From: an uncultured Prevotellaceae bacterium
GTDB lineage: Bacteria; Bacteroidota; Bacteroidia; Bacteroidales; Bacteroidaceae
Direction: 5' to 3'
Assembly (NCBI GenBank): GCA_902775075.1
Contig: CACYKX010000175.1
Coordinates: forward strand, 1-6,592
DNA length: 6,592 nucleotides
Below are positions 1 through 6,592 of this stretch, one piece after another. Within the stretch, counting starts at the first letter, position 1, and every line of letters begins with the position of its first letter. The translations under genes and the position numbers were made by a program. Under the pieces are notes generated by a model. It ran no database searches. It was not told where the DNA came from and was given only the letters and a program-made list of their open reading frames with translations.

Positions 1-3000
1 GCAGCTGTCAAACGTGCTTGCGATGTAATAGAGTGTATGGATGCTGATATTTCGGTTGCTACAACAACCAAGGTCTTTGATAAACTACAGCAAGCAGACT
101 TTACTCCATCTGAAGCAATAAAGTTGCATTTGTTCAGTAACATATTGGATGTCGACAGTTTTGATCTGGCACGTTTTATCCACCTGTTCCAACAATGTTT
201 CAGTGGCACAAACTACTTTGTATGCGTTGGTCCATATTATAGCAACAATAGACGAGTAGATGAATTTGTCGCAGCAACAGCACCCGATGCAGTGTTTGCT
301 GTCATGAACAGAGAGAAAGGTGCATGGCTGAAAGAATGGACTATTTCGATGCGCGTTTTCCTTAAGGAGTTTGTACACATTGAGCCTATTAAGGATATTA
401 GGAAACGTATCGAAGAATCACATAAGCAAGACCAATTCTTTGCTGGCTATATTCTTGATGCAATCTCTGAAGAACTTACAAACTCTGACAAGGTTCAAGA
501 AGCAGAGGCTTTGTATAATTCTCTCTGCGCATTTGATGTTAAATCAAATGTCTCGTTGGATGGTCGGTATATCAACGATAACTCAGAACTAGCAGTTCTT
601 TCTAACATAATATCTAGGGGACTCCCAACAAAAGCACCTATTGATATTGAGAACTTCTTTTCAGACATTTTTCATATCTCTAATAAGCCTCCAAAGGATA
701 GTGTCCTTGACTATCATTCAACACACTCAATAACAGCGGATGCCATCTTTGAAGCATTACACGTTATTGATCCACGGTTTGATGTGGAATATTATAATGG
801 AGATATGCTTGAAAGCTCTTTTGAAAGGCAGTTTGTCTGCAATTATCTTAAAGGAAGTCAAGGTGAGTATTTATGCCAAGTCTTCGAGCCACAGCGTTCT
901 TTGTCTTCCATAGTTACAATTCCAGACAGAACTTTTAGTAGAGACCAAAGAGTTGATTTCGCTTTAGAGATACCTTATGGCGAAGGAAGGACAGGCTTTA
1001 TCGTAGAATTAGACGGTCATCCTTATCATTCAAACATATTCCAACGACTAAGAGATGAGCAAAGAGACAAATCTTCATTGATGAGTGGGTGGGACACGTA
1101 TCGCATAGAGCATCTAACTGACAATTCATTCATAAATGGATGGGAAAAGGAAACTATAGTCAACCAGTTCCTATCAACTCTAAAGAACAACTATACAAAG
1201 ACTATATCAGGTGAATGGAGTAAAACGTTAGAAGTTGTCCTCTCTCCGTTGGCGATAGCCCGTGTTGAATTATTATTGTTGGAGGCAATGATGTCTGGGC
1301 ACCTTAAAATGGATGCAGAATCATGGAACATACTTGTTGTGGAAAGGGATGTTCCATGCGCCGCCATTGCTGTAGATGATTTGAAAACAAAACTTCAGAA
1401 GATATATGATCTGTCTGGGAAGCAAGTTCATCTTCCCACGACAAGTTTAAAGATTGTTTCTACTAAGGAATTCAAGGACTCAGACTTACATTTGAGTCTT
1501 AAGCCATCAATAGAAGTCCCCAAGGATAGGTTTGACTTATGTATAGACATCGCGATTTTGCTAAAGGACGGTATTGACGCCTTACCTTTGCCTATAGATG
1601 CAGATGTTGTATATATTACTCGTACCTCTCACTACAAGAAAAAAGACCGTTCCGTATGTACTGCTGAAAATATACAATACCCTGCACTTGTCAAAAAAGA
1701 CACTTCTGGACTATTTGTTAGTATAACGGATAGAGAAGAAACGTTGACTTATTTCTTGCAAGAAATATTCCGCAAGCCCAATTTCAGGCAAGGCCAATTG
1801 CCAATTCTTAGCCATGCATTAGCCGATAAGACAACTATCGGACTATTACCAACAGGCGGGGGTAAGTCTTTGACATATCAACTGTCGTGTATGCTACAGC
1901 CAGGAGTATCAATTATTGTTGATCCATTGGTTTCTTTGATGGTTGATCAAGTTCGAGGAATGCGGGATGTAAGGATTGATGCTTGCGATTGCGTCAATAG
2001 CACTATGTCTGGTGCTGCAAAAACTCATAAACTTAATCTCCTCCAAAAAGGGGCTGTTCAGTTTATGCTTCTCTCCCCTGAACGCTTTATGATGGAGAAT
2101 TTCCGCGAAAGCCTCATTACAATGACAGAAAAGAATCATGTCCATTTCGCCTATGGCGTAATTGACGAGGTTCATTGCGTTTCAGAATGGGGACATGATT
2201 TCCGCACATCATATTTGCACCTTGGCCGCAATATGATAAACTTTATGCGCACAAAGTCAGAACGGCCACTTGCTATAATGGGGCTTACAGCAACAGCTTC
2301 TTTTGATGTTTTGGCTGATGTGGAACGTGAACTTACACTTGGAGGAAACTTAGCCATTGACAGTGATGCCATCGTTCGTCCTGAGAATGATGAAAGAAAG
2401 GAATTGACTTATCGCATAATTGAAGTACATTCTGATTATGATAAGTTACGAGACTCCAATGACCCAAATGTGTTAAATGCCAACATTGATAGAGAACTTC
2501 AGAATATAGTAGCAGATACGAAAAAGAAGAAACTGGTAGAACTTATAGGAAATGTACCGCAAGATATAGAAACAATTAACGAAGCATCAATAGACTCGCC
2601 ATGTAGGATTGCGGATTTTTCAACGGAGACATTCTTTTTACCATCATCCGAAAAGAAATATGACAATGCAGGAATCGTTTTTTGCCCACATGCTCATGGT
2701 TCCTTGGGAGTCGTTAGTAGTCGTCATGGCAATCATCCTGGTATATCTTCTTCATTACTTTCCGAGGCTAAGTATTTAAAAATAGGAACTTTTATCGGAG
2801 GCGATAAGCCGTCTGGTGACATGAGACTATTCAACGATAACGAACAGAATCTCATGGTTGCTACCAAAGCATTTGGGATGGGCATAGACAAGCCCAACAT
2901 CCGCTTTACCGTTAATTTCAACCATCCGTCATCAATTGAAAGTTTTGTTCAAGAAGCTGGTCGTGGAGGGCGTGATCGGAAAAATGCTATAGCATATATA

Positions 3001-4818
3001 TTGTTTGATCCTACAGAATATGTACACCTAACAGCAGACAAGATAAATGATATTCGCTATGTCATGGGGAAAGAAAAAGATCCTACTTGGCTAGAACATT
3101 ATCTTAATAAATTCATACTATTTGACGATTTCTTGAATGTTTGCATTCAGAATAATTGTTCGGAAGAAGACAGTCGCTCTATTATCAACATCTTACGTGA
3201 TAGAGATTTCATAGAGAATATCGACAAGAATATCGACATGTGGTTCCACAACAATTCTTTCAGAGGTTTGTACAAGGAAAAGGTTATCCTCTGGGAGATG
3301 ACCGACAGACTTATGAATGTCAAGCCTAATCACCTCAGAGCCATTCAAGCACGATTAAGAGACGAATTAGGTAATGAGGATCTTTTGCTGAGAGTTAATG
3401 TAGCAACGAACTCTATTACAATAGTATCTGAGGAAGAAAACGAAAAGCAATACGGTTACATCTATCTCAGTGACCTTCAGGCTAATTATCGATATACAAA
3501 TTTCACATATAATGTATGTAAGGTCATTTCTGAGGCACTAATCAGTATATTATCAGAATATGAAGATCACTCAGCAAGATCTCTTCTTCGTCCTATAGAT
3601 GGTGAAGATAATATAATGGAGGGCATATATGCTGCGATGTCGAAAGCAGATAAAGATGGCTACGTGTTTGTAACTGTTTCTTGGGAGAACAACTTCCAGC
3701 AAGATGCCGATGGATTCGAGCGTTCGATAAAAGCTGAGATAGAGAGAATCGCAGTTCAGAAGCAATGGAAGAATATAGATGAGGATCATTATGGGAAATT
3801 AAAACTGAACAAGGTGGGTGATTTTGATTCGTTAATTGCCCAGATTGCTAAATGCTCAGATGATTCAAGTTGGCTTAGGTGTCATGGAGACGAGGCTACA
3901 TACAAATCACTTAAGAGGATATTCTGTCAAAAGAGAGACAAAGCAGACACAGACAAAGCGATATACAGACTGTGCTGTATTGGTTTGGTTGAGGATGTAA
4001 CGATAGATTATCTTTCGGAAACATACGAGTTGAAGATTCATAAGCAGACTGATGATGAGTTCAAGGCTCACATGTTTGATTTCTTTAGGAAATACTATTC
4101 TTCTGAACAGGCACAAAAGAGGGTTGATGAGATAAATTCTCAGGACGGTCGTAACTACTTGGACAAATGTTTAGGTTATCTAACAAAATTCGTCTATCAG
4201 AATCTGGAAAAGAAGCGTTATCGTGCCATAGAGGATATGCGAATAGCATGCAAAGATAGTGTTTTAAAACGAGCAGAGTCAGGGAATGACAATTGGCTTA
4301 AAGAGTTTATCCACCTATATTTCAACTCAAAATACGCCAGAGAAGGATACACGGTGGAAGACAAGCCTTATTCCCTTACCTATGACACAGATGATCAGGG
4401 AAGAGATGACTTTGATATAGTGAAGAAGTATATCGACATCATGAATAAGGACTCATCAGGCAGTGAGGTTGACAATGTAAAGCACTTATACGGTGCAACA
4501 CTCCTGTCTTTACGTGCACACCCTGACAATGCAGCACTTCAATTACTTTTCACTTATTGCGTGACCTTCTTAGGAGTCGGAACTAACGACACATTAAGGT
4601 CAGATGCCATTAAAAACTTTCATGAAGGTTTTATGTCACTTTCAAAGAAGGACGGAATGGATGTGTGGGATTGTATTGACGAATATACAGCCATGATAAA
4701 GCCTAAAGTACATGATCAACAATTGGAGGAGAGCATTGTAAATCAAGGTAAGGACAGTATACTTCTATTCATTCATGAGGAGAAATTAAATGAGATAGCA
4801 AATAAATATTTAAATTAA
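1..4818 (+). CDS. Large PD-(D/E)XK nuclease / RecQ-like helicase fusion protein (5' end probably outside window)
   Basis: Predicted ATP-dependent DNA helicase with a fused nuclease domain, probably cytosolic and acting on DNA. Residues are numbered from the Met at 37. Residues 1-255 are not recognised. Residues about 258-360 resemble DUF559/Vsr-type PD-(D/E)XK nucleases: D307 in RVDFAL, E324 and D326 in VELDG, then H331, an R/D-rich helix (338-345) and R356. Residues 400-560 are a linker of unknown fold. The RecQ-type core follows: motif 0 FRQGQ (583-587), Walker A TGGGKS (606-611), motif Ia (about 625-639), DEVH (710-713) running into the RecQ aromatic loop CVSEWGHDFR (714-723), TATA (751-754), motif IV VFC (881-883), motif V AFGMGIDKP (945-953) and motif VI QEAGRGGRD (972-980). 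The RecQ zinc cysteine cluster is not seen after motif VI. Residues 1000-1593 are unassigned; about 1307-1334 could be a winged helix. Canonical RecQ is about 600 residues, so this is a very enlarged form. The frame is open from base 1 through 12 plausible codons and no ribosome site precedes ATG 37, so the gene probably starts upstream; if it starts inside, 37 is the only ATG there. Helicase call is strong, nuclease call good, defence role inferred. Confidence 0.9.
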   Translation, partial: AAVKRACDVIECMDADISVATTTKVFDKLQQADFTPSEAIKLHLFSNILDVDSFDLARFIHLFQQCFSGTNYFVCVGPYYSNNRRVDEFVAATAPDAVFAVMNREKGAWLKEWTISMRVFLKEFVHIEPIKDIRKRIEESHKQDQFFAGYILDAISEELTNSDKVQEAEALYNSLCAFDVKSNVSLDGRYINDNSELAVLSNIISRGLPTKAPIDIENFFSDIFHISNKPPKDSVLDYHSTHSITADAIFEALHVIDPRFDVEYYNGDMLESSFERQFVCNYLKGSQGEYLCQVFEPQRSLSSIVTIPDRTFSRDQRVDFALEIPYGEGRTGFIVELDGHPYHSNIFQRLRDEQRDKSSLMSGWDTYRIEHLTDNSFINGWEKETIVNQFLSTLKNNYTKTISGEWSKTLEVVLSPLAIARVELLLLEAMMSGHLKMDAESWNILVVERDVPCAAIAVDDLKTKLQKIYDLSGKQVHLPTTSLKIVSTKEFKDSDLHLSLKPSIEVPKDRFDLCIDIAILLKDGIDALPLPIDADVVYITRTSHYKKKDRSVCTAENIQYPALVKKDTSGLFVSITDREETLTYFLQEIFRKPNFRQGQLPILSHALADKTTIGLLPTGGGKSLTYQLSCMLQPGVSIIVDPLVSLMVDQVRGMRDVRIDACDCVNSTMSGAAKTHKLNLLQKGAVQFMLLSPERFMMENFRESLITMTEKNHVHFAYGVIDEVHCVSEWGHDFRTSYLHLGRNMINFMRTKSERPLAIMGLTATASFDVLADVERELTLGGNLAIDSDAIVRPENDERKELTYRIIEVHSDYDKLRDSNDPNVLNANIDRELQNIVADTKKKKLVELIGNVPQDIETINEASIDSPCRIADFSTETFFLPSSEKKYDNAGIVFCPHAHGSLGVVSSRHGNHPGISSSLLSEAKYLKIGTFIGGDKPSGDMRLFNDNEQNLMVATKAFGMGIDKPNIRFTVNFNHPSSIESFVQEAGRGGRDRKNAIAYILFDPTEYVHLTADKINDIRYVMGKEKDPTWLEHYLNKFILFDDFLNVCIQNNCSEEDSRSIINILRDRDFIENIDKNIDMWFHNNSFRGLYKEKVILWEMTDRLMNVKPNHLRAIQARLRDELGNEDLLLRVNVATNSITIVSEEENEKQYGYIYLSDLQANYRYTNFTYNVCKVISEALISILSEYEDHSARSLLRPIDGEDNIMEGIYAAMSKADKDGYVFVTVSWENNFQQDADGFERSIKAEIERIAVQKQWKNIDEDHYGKLKLNKVGDFDSLIAQIAKCSDDSSWLRCHGDEATYKSLKRIFCQKRDKADTDKAIYRLCCIGLVEDVTIDYLSETYELKIHKQTDDEFKAHMFDFFRKYYSSEQAQKRVDEINSQDGRNYLDKCLGYLTKFVYQNLEKKRYRAIEDMRIACKDSVLKRAESGNDNWLKEFIHLYFNSKYAREGYTVEDKPYSLTYDTDDQGRDDFDIVKKYIDIMNKDSSGSEVDNVKHLYGATLLSLRAHPDNAALQLLFTYCVTFLGVGTNDTLRSDAIKNFHEGFMSLSKKDGMDVWDCIDEYTAMIKPKVHDQQLEESIVNQGKDSILLFIHEEKLNEIANKYLN

Positions 4819-4822
4819 AGGA
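4817..4822 (+). promoter_or_regulatory. Shine-Dalgarno-like AAAGGA overlapping the upstream stop codon
   Basis: The purine run AAAGGA overlaps the last two bases of the helicase TAA (4816-4818) and ends one base before the ATG at 4824. The spacing is much shorter than the usual 5-9 bases, so it may work poorly as a classical site. With a gap of only five bases between the genes, re-initiation by ribosomes finishing the helicase gene (translational coupling) is the more likely way the second gene is translated. No other in-frame ATG lies near, the next being about 68 codons in, so the start at 4824 stands. Confidence 0.4.
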
Positions 4823-4823
4823 T

Positions 4824-5762
4824 ATGCCATACGATATTAATTCAGCATTAGAGAGACTGGAGCAGAACCTAAAGGATCTTGACTCAGCGAAGAAACAGGT
4901 AGAGGCTACCGTGAATGCCAGCGACAAGCTACAACAGGTCGTTTCTGGCTATGTTAACACTCTTGTTTCCGTTCAAGAGGGACTGAAACAATGGGAGAAG
5001 GAACTTCAAGGTATTCAAGTTGGTAACGATACAGCATTCAAAAATGCCATTGAGCAAATGAGGGCAACATGCTCAGAGGTAGTTGATTTGTTTAAATCCA
5101 AACTTGACGAAACCAAGGATGGATTTGAAGCCGATACGAATAGTTTTTTAGTTAAGTTAGAAAGAGAGAACGGAAAGTTGTCTGAACAGGTTAATGCATT
5201 GAAGATCCTTGGTTCTTCTTTTGATAATGCCATCAAAGATGTAAACAACGTTAAGGCTTTATTGGAAACCCTATCAATTGACTTAAAAGAATCACAGAGG
5301 TCACAGGATGAAGTTCTTGACGTGATAAAGGAGGATGTTGGTAGAATCTCGAATACAACATCAAACACAATAAAGGGCTATGTTGACGAGCAGACACGCA
5401 AAATAGAAACTCTTCATTCAGGGAAAGATACAAAACTCCAGGAACTTGCAAATGCCATATCCTCAGTAAAACAGGTTTGCGATGATATAAAGGAGAAATC
5501 AAATACTATTGAAAACTGCTGTCAAGATATTAGATCTAACTCTGACAGCCTTCTTAGGGAAGCCTTAGCCACTAAAGAATTGAATCATACCATTATTCAA
5601 AAAATAGAAAATAGCATAAGCTCAAATGCTACGAAGGCAGAAGAATTACAGCAAACCATAAAGGCATCTGTCGATGACATTGTTCACCAATCAAACATTA
5701 ACAAATGGATAATCATAGCAGGTATTATAATACTGTCGGCATTGCAATTCATTGCAAAATAA
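4824..5762 (+). CDS. Tail-anchored coiled-coil membrane protein, partner of the helicase-nuclease
   Basis: No known family is recognised and no enzymatic motif is visible. The 312-residue protein is almost entirely charged and helical, rich in E, K, D, Q, S and N with regularly spaced L, I and V, as expected of a long coiled coil or helical bundle from about residue 6 to 290. It ends in one hydrophobic segment (about 295-311, IIIAGIIILSALQF) followed by a single Lys. There is no N-terminal signal peptide, so the likely topology is tail-anchored with the coiled coil in the cytoplasm. The gene starts five bases after the helicase stop, so the two are almost certainly one operon. A reasonable inference is that it anchors, oligomerises or senses for the helicase-nuclease at the inner membrane. 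The arrangement loosely recalls defence systems with membrane coiled-coil subunits (such as ZorA in Zorya), but there the membrane segments are N-terminal and no homology is claimed. A structural or chemoreceptor-like helical protein is an alternative. Confidence 0.85.
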   Translation: MPYDINSALERLEQNLKDLDSAKKQVEATVNASDKLQQVVSGYVNTLVSVQEGLKQWEKELQGIQVGNDTAFKNAIEQMRATCSEVVDLFKSKLDETKDGFEADTNSFLVKLERENGKLSEQVNALKILGSSFDNAIKDVNNVKALLETLSIDLKESQRSQDEVLDVIKEDVGRISNTTSNTIKGYVDEQTRKIETLHSGKDTKLQELANAISSVKQVCDDIKEKSNTIENCCQDIRSNSDSLLREALATKELNHTIIQKIENSISSNATKAEELQQTIKASVDDIVHQSNINKWIIIAGIIILSALQFIAK

Positions 5763-5852
5763 ACACAAAATAAGTTTTCACAAGCCTTGTGGGATGCTTA
5801 CCTATTACAAAATAGACGATTTTTGATTATCTTTGCAACATATAAATGTCAG
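5763..5852 (+). other. Intergenic spacer between the operon and the ADP-ribosylglycohydrolase gene
   Basis: This 90-bp AT-rich gap holds a short imperfect hairpin (5779-5791, CACAA/TTGTG around a 3-base loop, extendable with G-T pairs) but no T-run after it, so no convincing intrinsic terminator is visible. The promoter listed separately lies at its right end. No RNA gene is seen. Confidence 0.5.
5828..5835 (+). promoter_or_regulatory. Bacteroidota-type -7 promoter element (TAnnTTTG) of the ADP-ribosylglycohydrolase gene
   Basis: TATCTTTG, followed by C, matches the Bacteroidota -7 consensus TAnnTTTG exactly. It lies 17 bases before the ATG at 5853, so transcription would begin near 5840 and leave a very short A-rich leader, which fits the absence of a Shine-Dalgarno sequence. 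The -33 region, expected near 5803-5808, reads ATTAC and is a poor match to TTG. The element implies that the third gene is transcribed independently of the helicase operon. Confidence 0.6.
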
Positions 5853-6592
5853 ATGCGTATGAAGAATTATTTGATAAGCGAGGCAATAGGTGATATAGCG
5901 GGGAGTGCTTATGAAGGCAAGTCTCGCCGTATAAAAGACTATGACAAGGTGAAAATGTTCAGTTCCAGAGCCCACTTCACAGATGACACAGTACTTACGT
6001 TTGCATGTGCAGAAGCATTCATTGACAAACTTGATATGACAATGAATCTATGGAAATGCGCAAACGAACATCGCCATGCAGGTTTTGGCAGCAAGTTCAA
6101 GTTGTGGATGACCAGTCATAATCCTAAACCGTACCGCAGTCTTGGTAATGGTTCTGCCATGCGTTGCTCATCGGCAGGATGGTTGGCACAAACTGAAGAA
6201 GAGTGCATTCGTATGGCACATGAAACGGCAGCTCCTACGCATAATCATCCAGAAGGCTTCAAAGGTGCAGAAGCAACTGCCCTTGCTATCTTTCATCTGA
6301 AGAATGGTAAAGACAAGGAGTTCGTTCGCGAGCAAATCCTTGATAGATACTATCCGGACTGGTCAAATAAGAAGTATGCAGATTTCCATGACTCGTATGC
6401 ATTCAACTCCACTTGTGCAGGTACTGTAGGCCCTGCTATCATCTGTTTCATAGAATCCAAAGATTATGTTGATTGTATCAAACTCGCCATTTCCCTTGGG
6501 GGCGATGCCGACACCCTCGCTGCTATTGCAGGTCCAATGGCCTATGCCTTTTATAAAAAGATGCCAGATGCCCTTGTTTACCAAGCGTTGAA
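5853..6592 (+). CDS. ADP-ribosylglycohydrolase family protein (DraG/ARH-like), 3' end outside window
   Basis: The family removes ADP-ribose from proteins or other acceptors, or cleaves related ADP-ribose compounds, using a two-metal (usually Mg2+) centre; the substrate here cannot be told from sequence. The 246 visible residues cover nearly a full family domain: N-terminal GDIAGSAYEG (13-22), metal-binding FTDDT (42-46, T43, D44, D45), GNGSAMR (98-104), THNHPEG (129-135) and the C-terminal metal site GGDADT (D218, D220). All expected metal ligands are present, so the enzyme should be active. There is no signal peptide, indicating a cytosolic protein. Possible starts are ATG 5853 and, two codons later, ATG 5859; neither has a Shine-Dalgarno sequence and the choice is uncertain. 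The frame runs off the right edge without a stop. Part of the coding sequence counted (6121-6180) is about 52% G+C against about 32% for a stretch of the helicase gene (2401-2460), suggesting a different history from the operon. It has its own promoter and is probably a separate housekeeping or metabolic gene. Confidence 0.9.
   Translation, partial: MRMKNYLISEAIGDIAGSAYEGKSRRIKDYDKVKMFSSRAHFTDDTVLTFACAEAFIDKLDMTMNLWKCANEHRHAGFGSKFKLWMTSHNPKPYRSLGNGSAMRCSSAGWLAQTEEECIRMAHETAAPTHNHPEGFKGAEATALAIFHLKNGKDKEFVREQILDRYYPDWSNKKYADFHDSYAFNSTCAGTVGPAIICFIESKDYVDCIKLAISLGGDADTLAAIAGPMAYAFYKKMPDALVYQAL

Noticed and set aside
3213..3239. Local direct repeat of AATATCGACA within the helicase gene
   Set aside because: There are only two copies, encoding the peptide pair NID/NID; it is in frame and too short to suggest a mobile or regulatory repeat.
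5015..5502. Minus-strand open frames (117 and 83 codons) opposite the coiled-coil gene, and similar ones opposite the helicase gene
   Set aside because: They lie fully inside strongly supported + strand genes, have no recognisable motifs, and have the composition expected of antisense shadows.
5776..5794. Short inverted repeat (CACAA, 3-base loop, TTGTG) after the coiled-coil gene as a terminator
   Set aside because: The stem is only five Watson-Crick pairs, is extendable mainly by G-T pairs, and is not followed by a T-run, so it is not a convincing intrinsic terminator.
5760..5852. The coiled-coil gene and the ADP-ribosylglycohydrolase share one frame, separated by a single TAA with no further stop, which could suggest readthrough or a fusion broken by mutation
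   Set aside because: A stop-free run of 30 codons in the right frame is likely enough by chance. The coiled-coil protein ends naturally after its membrane segment, the gap has a good promoter, and the hydrolase begins at its usual N-terminal motif.
5846..5893. Small open frame (15 codons) from ATG 5846 overlapping the hydrolase start, as a possible regulatory leader peptide
   Set aside because: It has no ribosome site, no attenuator-like hairpin and no distinctive peptide, and overlaps of this size arise readily by chance in AT-rich DNA.
6363..6584. Minus-strand open frame of 73 codons
   Set aside because: It lies opposite the ADP-ribosylglycohydrolase coding sequence, which carries all family motifs here, including the GGDADT metal site.
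1..6592. CRISPR array, tRNA or rRNA, insertion sequence ends, att sites
   Set aside because: No regularly spaced repeats, no cloverleaf or rRNA-like sequence, and no transposase or integrase were seen; nearly all of the window is coding.

Overview
The window looks like chromosomal DNA from a member of the Bacteroidota, probably Bacteroides/Prevotella-like. The reasons are AT-rich coding sequence, A-rich leaders with weak or oddly spaced Shine-Dalgarno sequences, and a perfect TAnnTTTG promoter element (5828-5835) just before the third gene. The genus cannot be fixed from the sequence alone.

Layout: three genes, all on the + strand. (1) Positions 1-4818 hold a very large protein (1593 residues visible from the Met at 37; the frame is open to the left edge and the true start is probably outside). 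It combines an N-terminal region of unknown function, a DUF559/Vsr-like PD-(D/E)XK nuclease domain, a linker region, a RecQ-type superfamily 2 helicase core with all main motifs, and a C-terminal part of about 590 residues that I do not recognise. (2) Positions 4824-5762, five bases after the helicase stop, encode a 312-residue coiled-coil protein with one C-terminal membrane segment. (3) After about 90 bp with a Bacteroidota-type promoter, positions 5853-6592 hold an ADP-ribosylglycohydrolase (DraG/ARH family), cut by the right edge.

Genes 1 and 2 look like one translationally coupled operon: a nuclease-helicase plus a tail-anchored membrane coiled-coil partner. This architecture suggests a nucleic-acid-targeting defence system, possibly held or activated at the inner membrane. 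I cannot match it to a named system; defence is an inference from architecture. More components may lie to the left of the window. The ADP-ribosylglycohydrolase appears to be transcribed on its own and is noticeably richer in G+C in the stretches I counted, so it is more likely a chromosomal neighbour than a system component.
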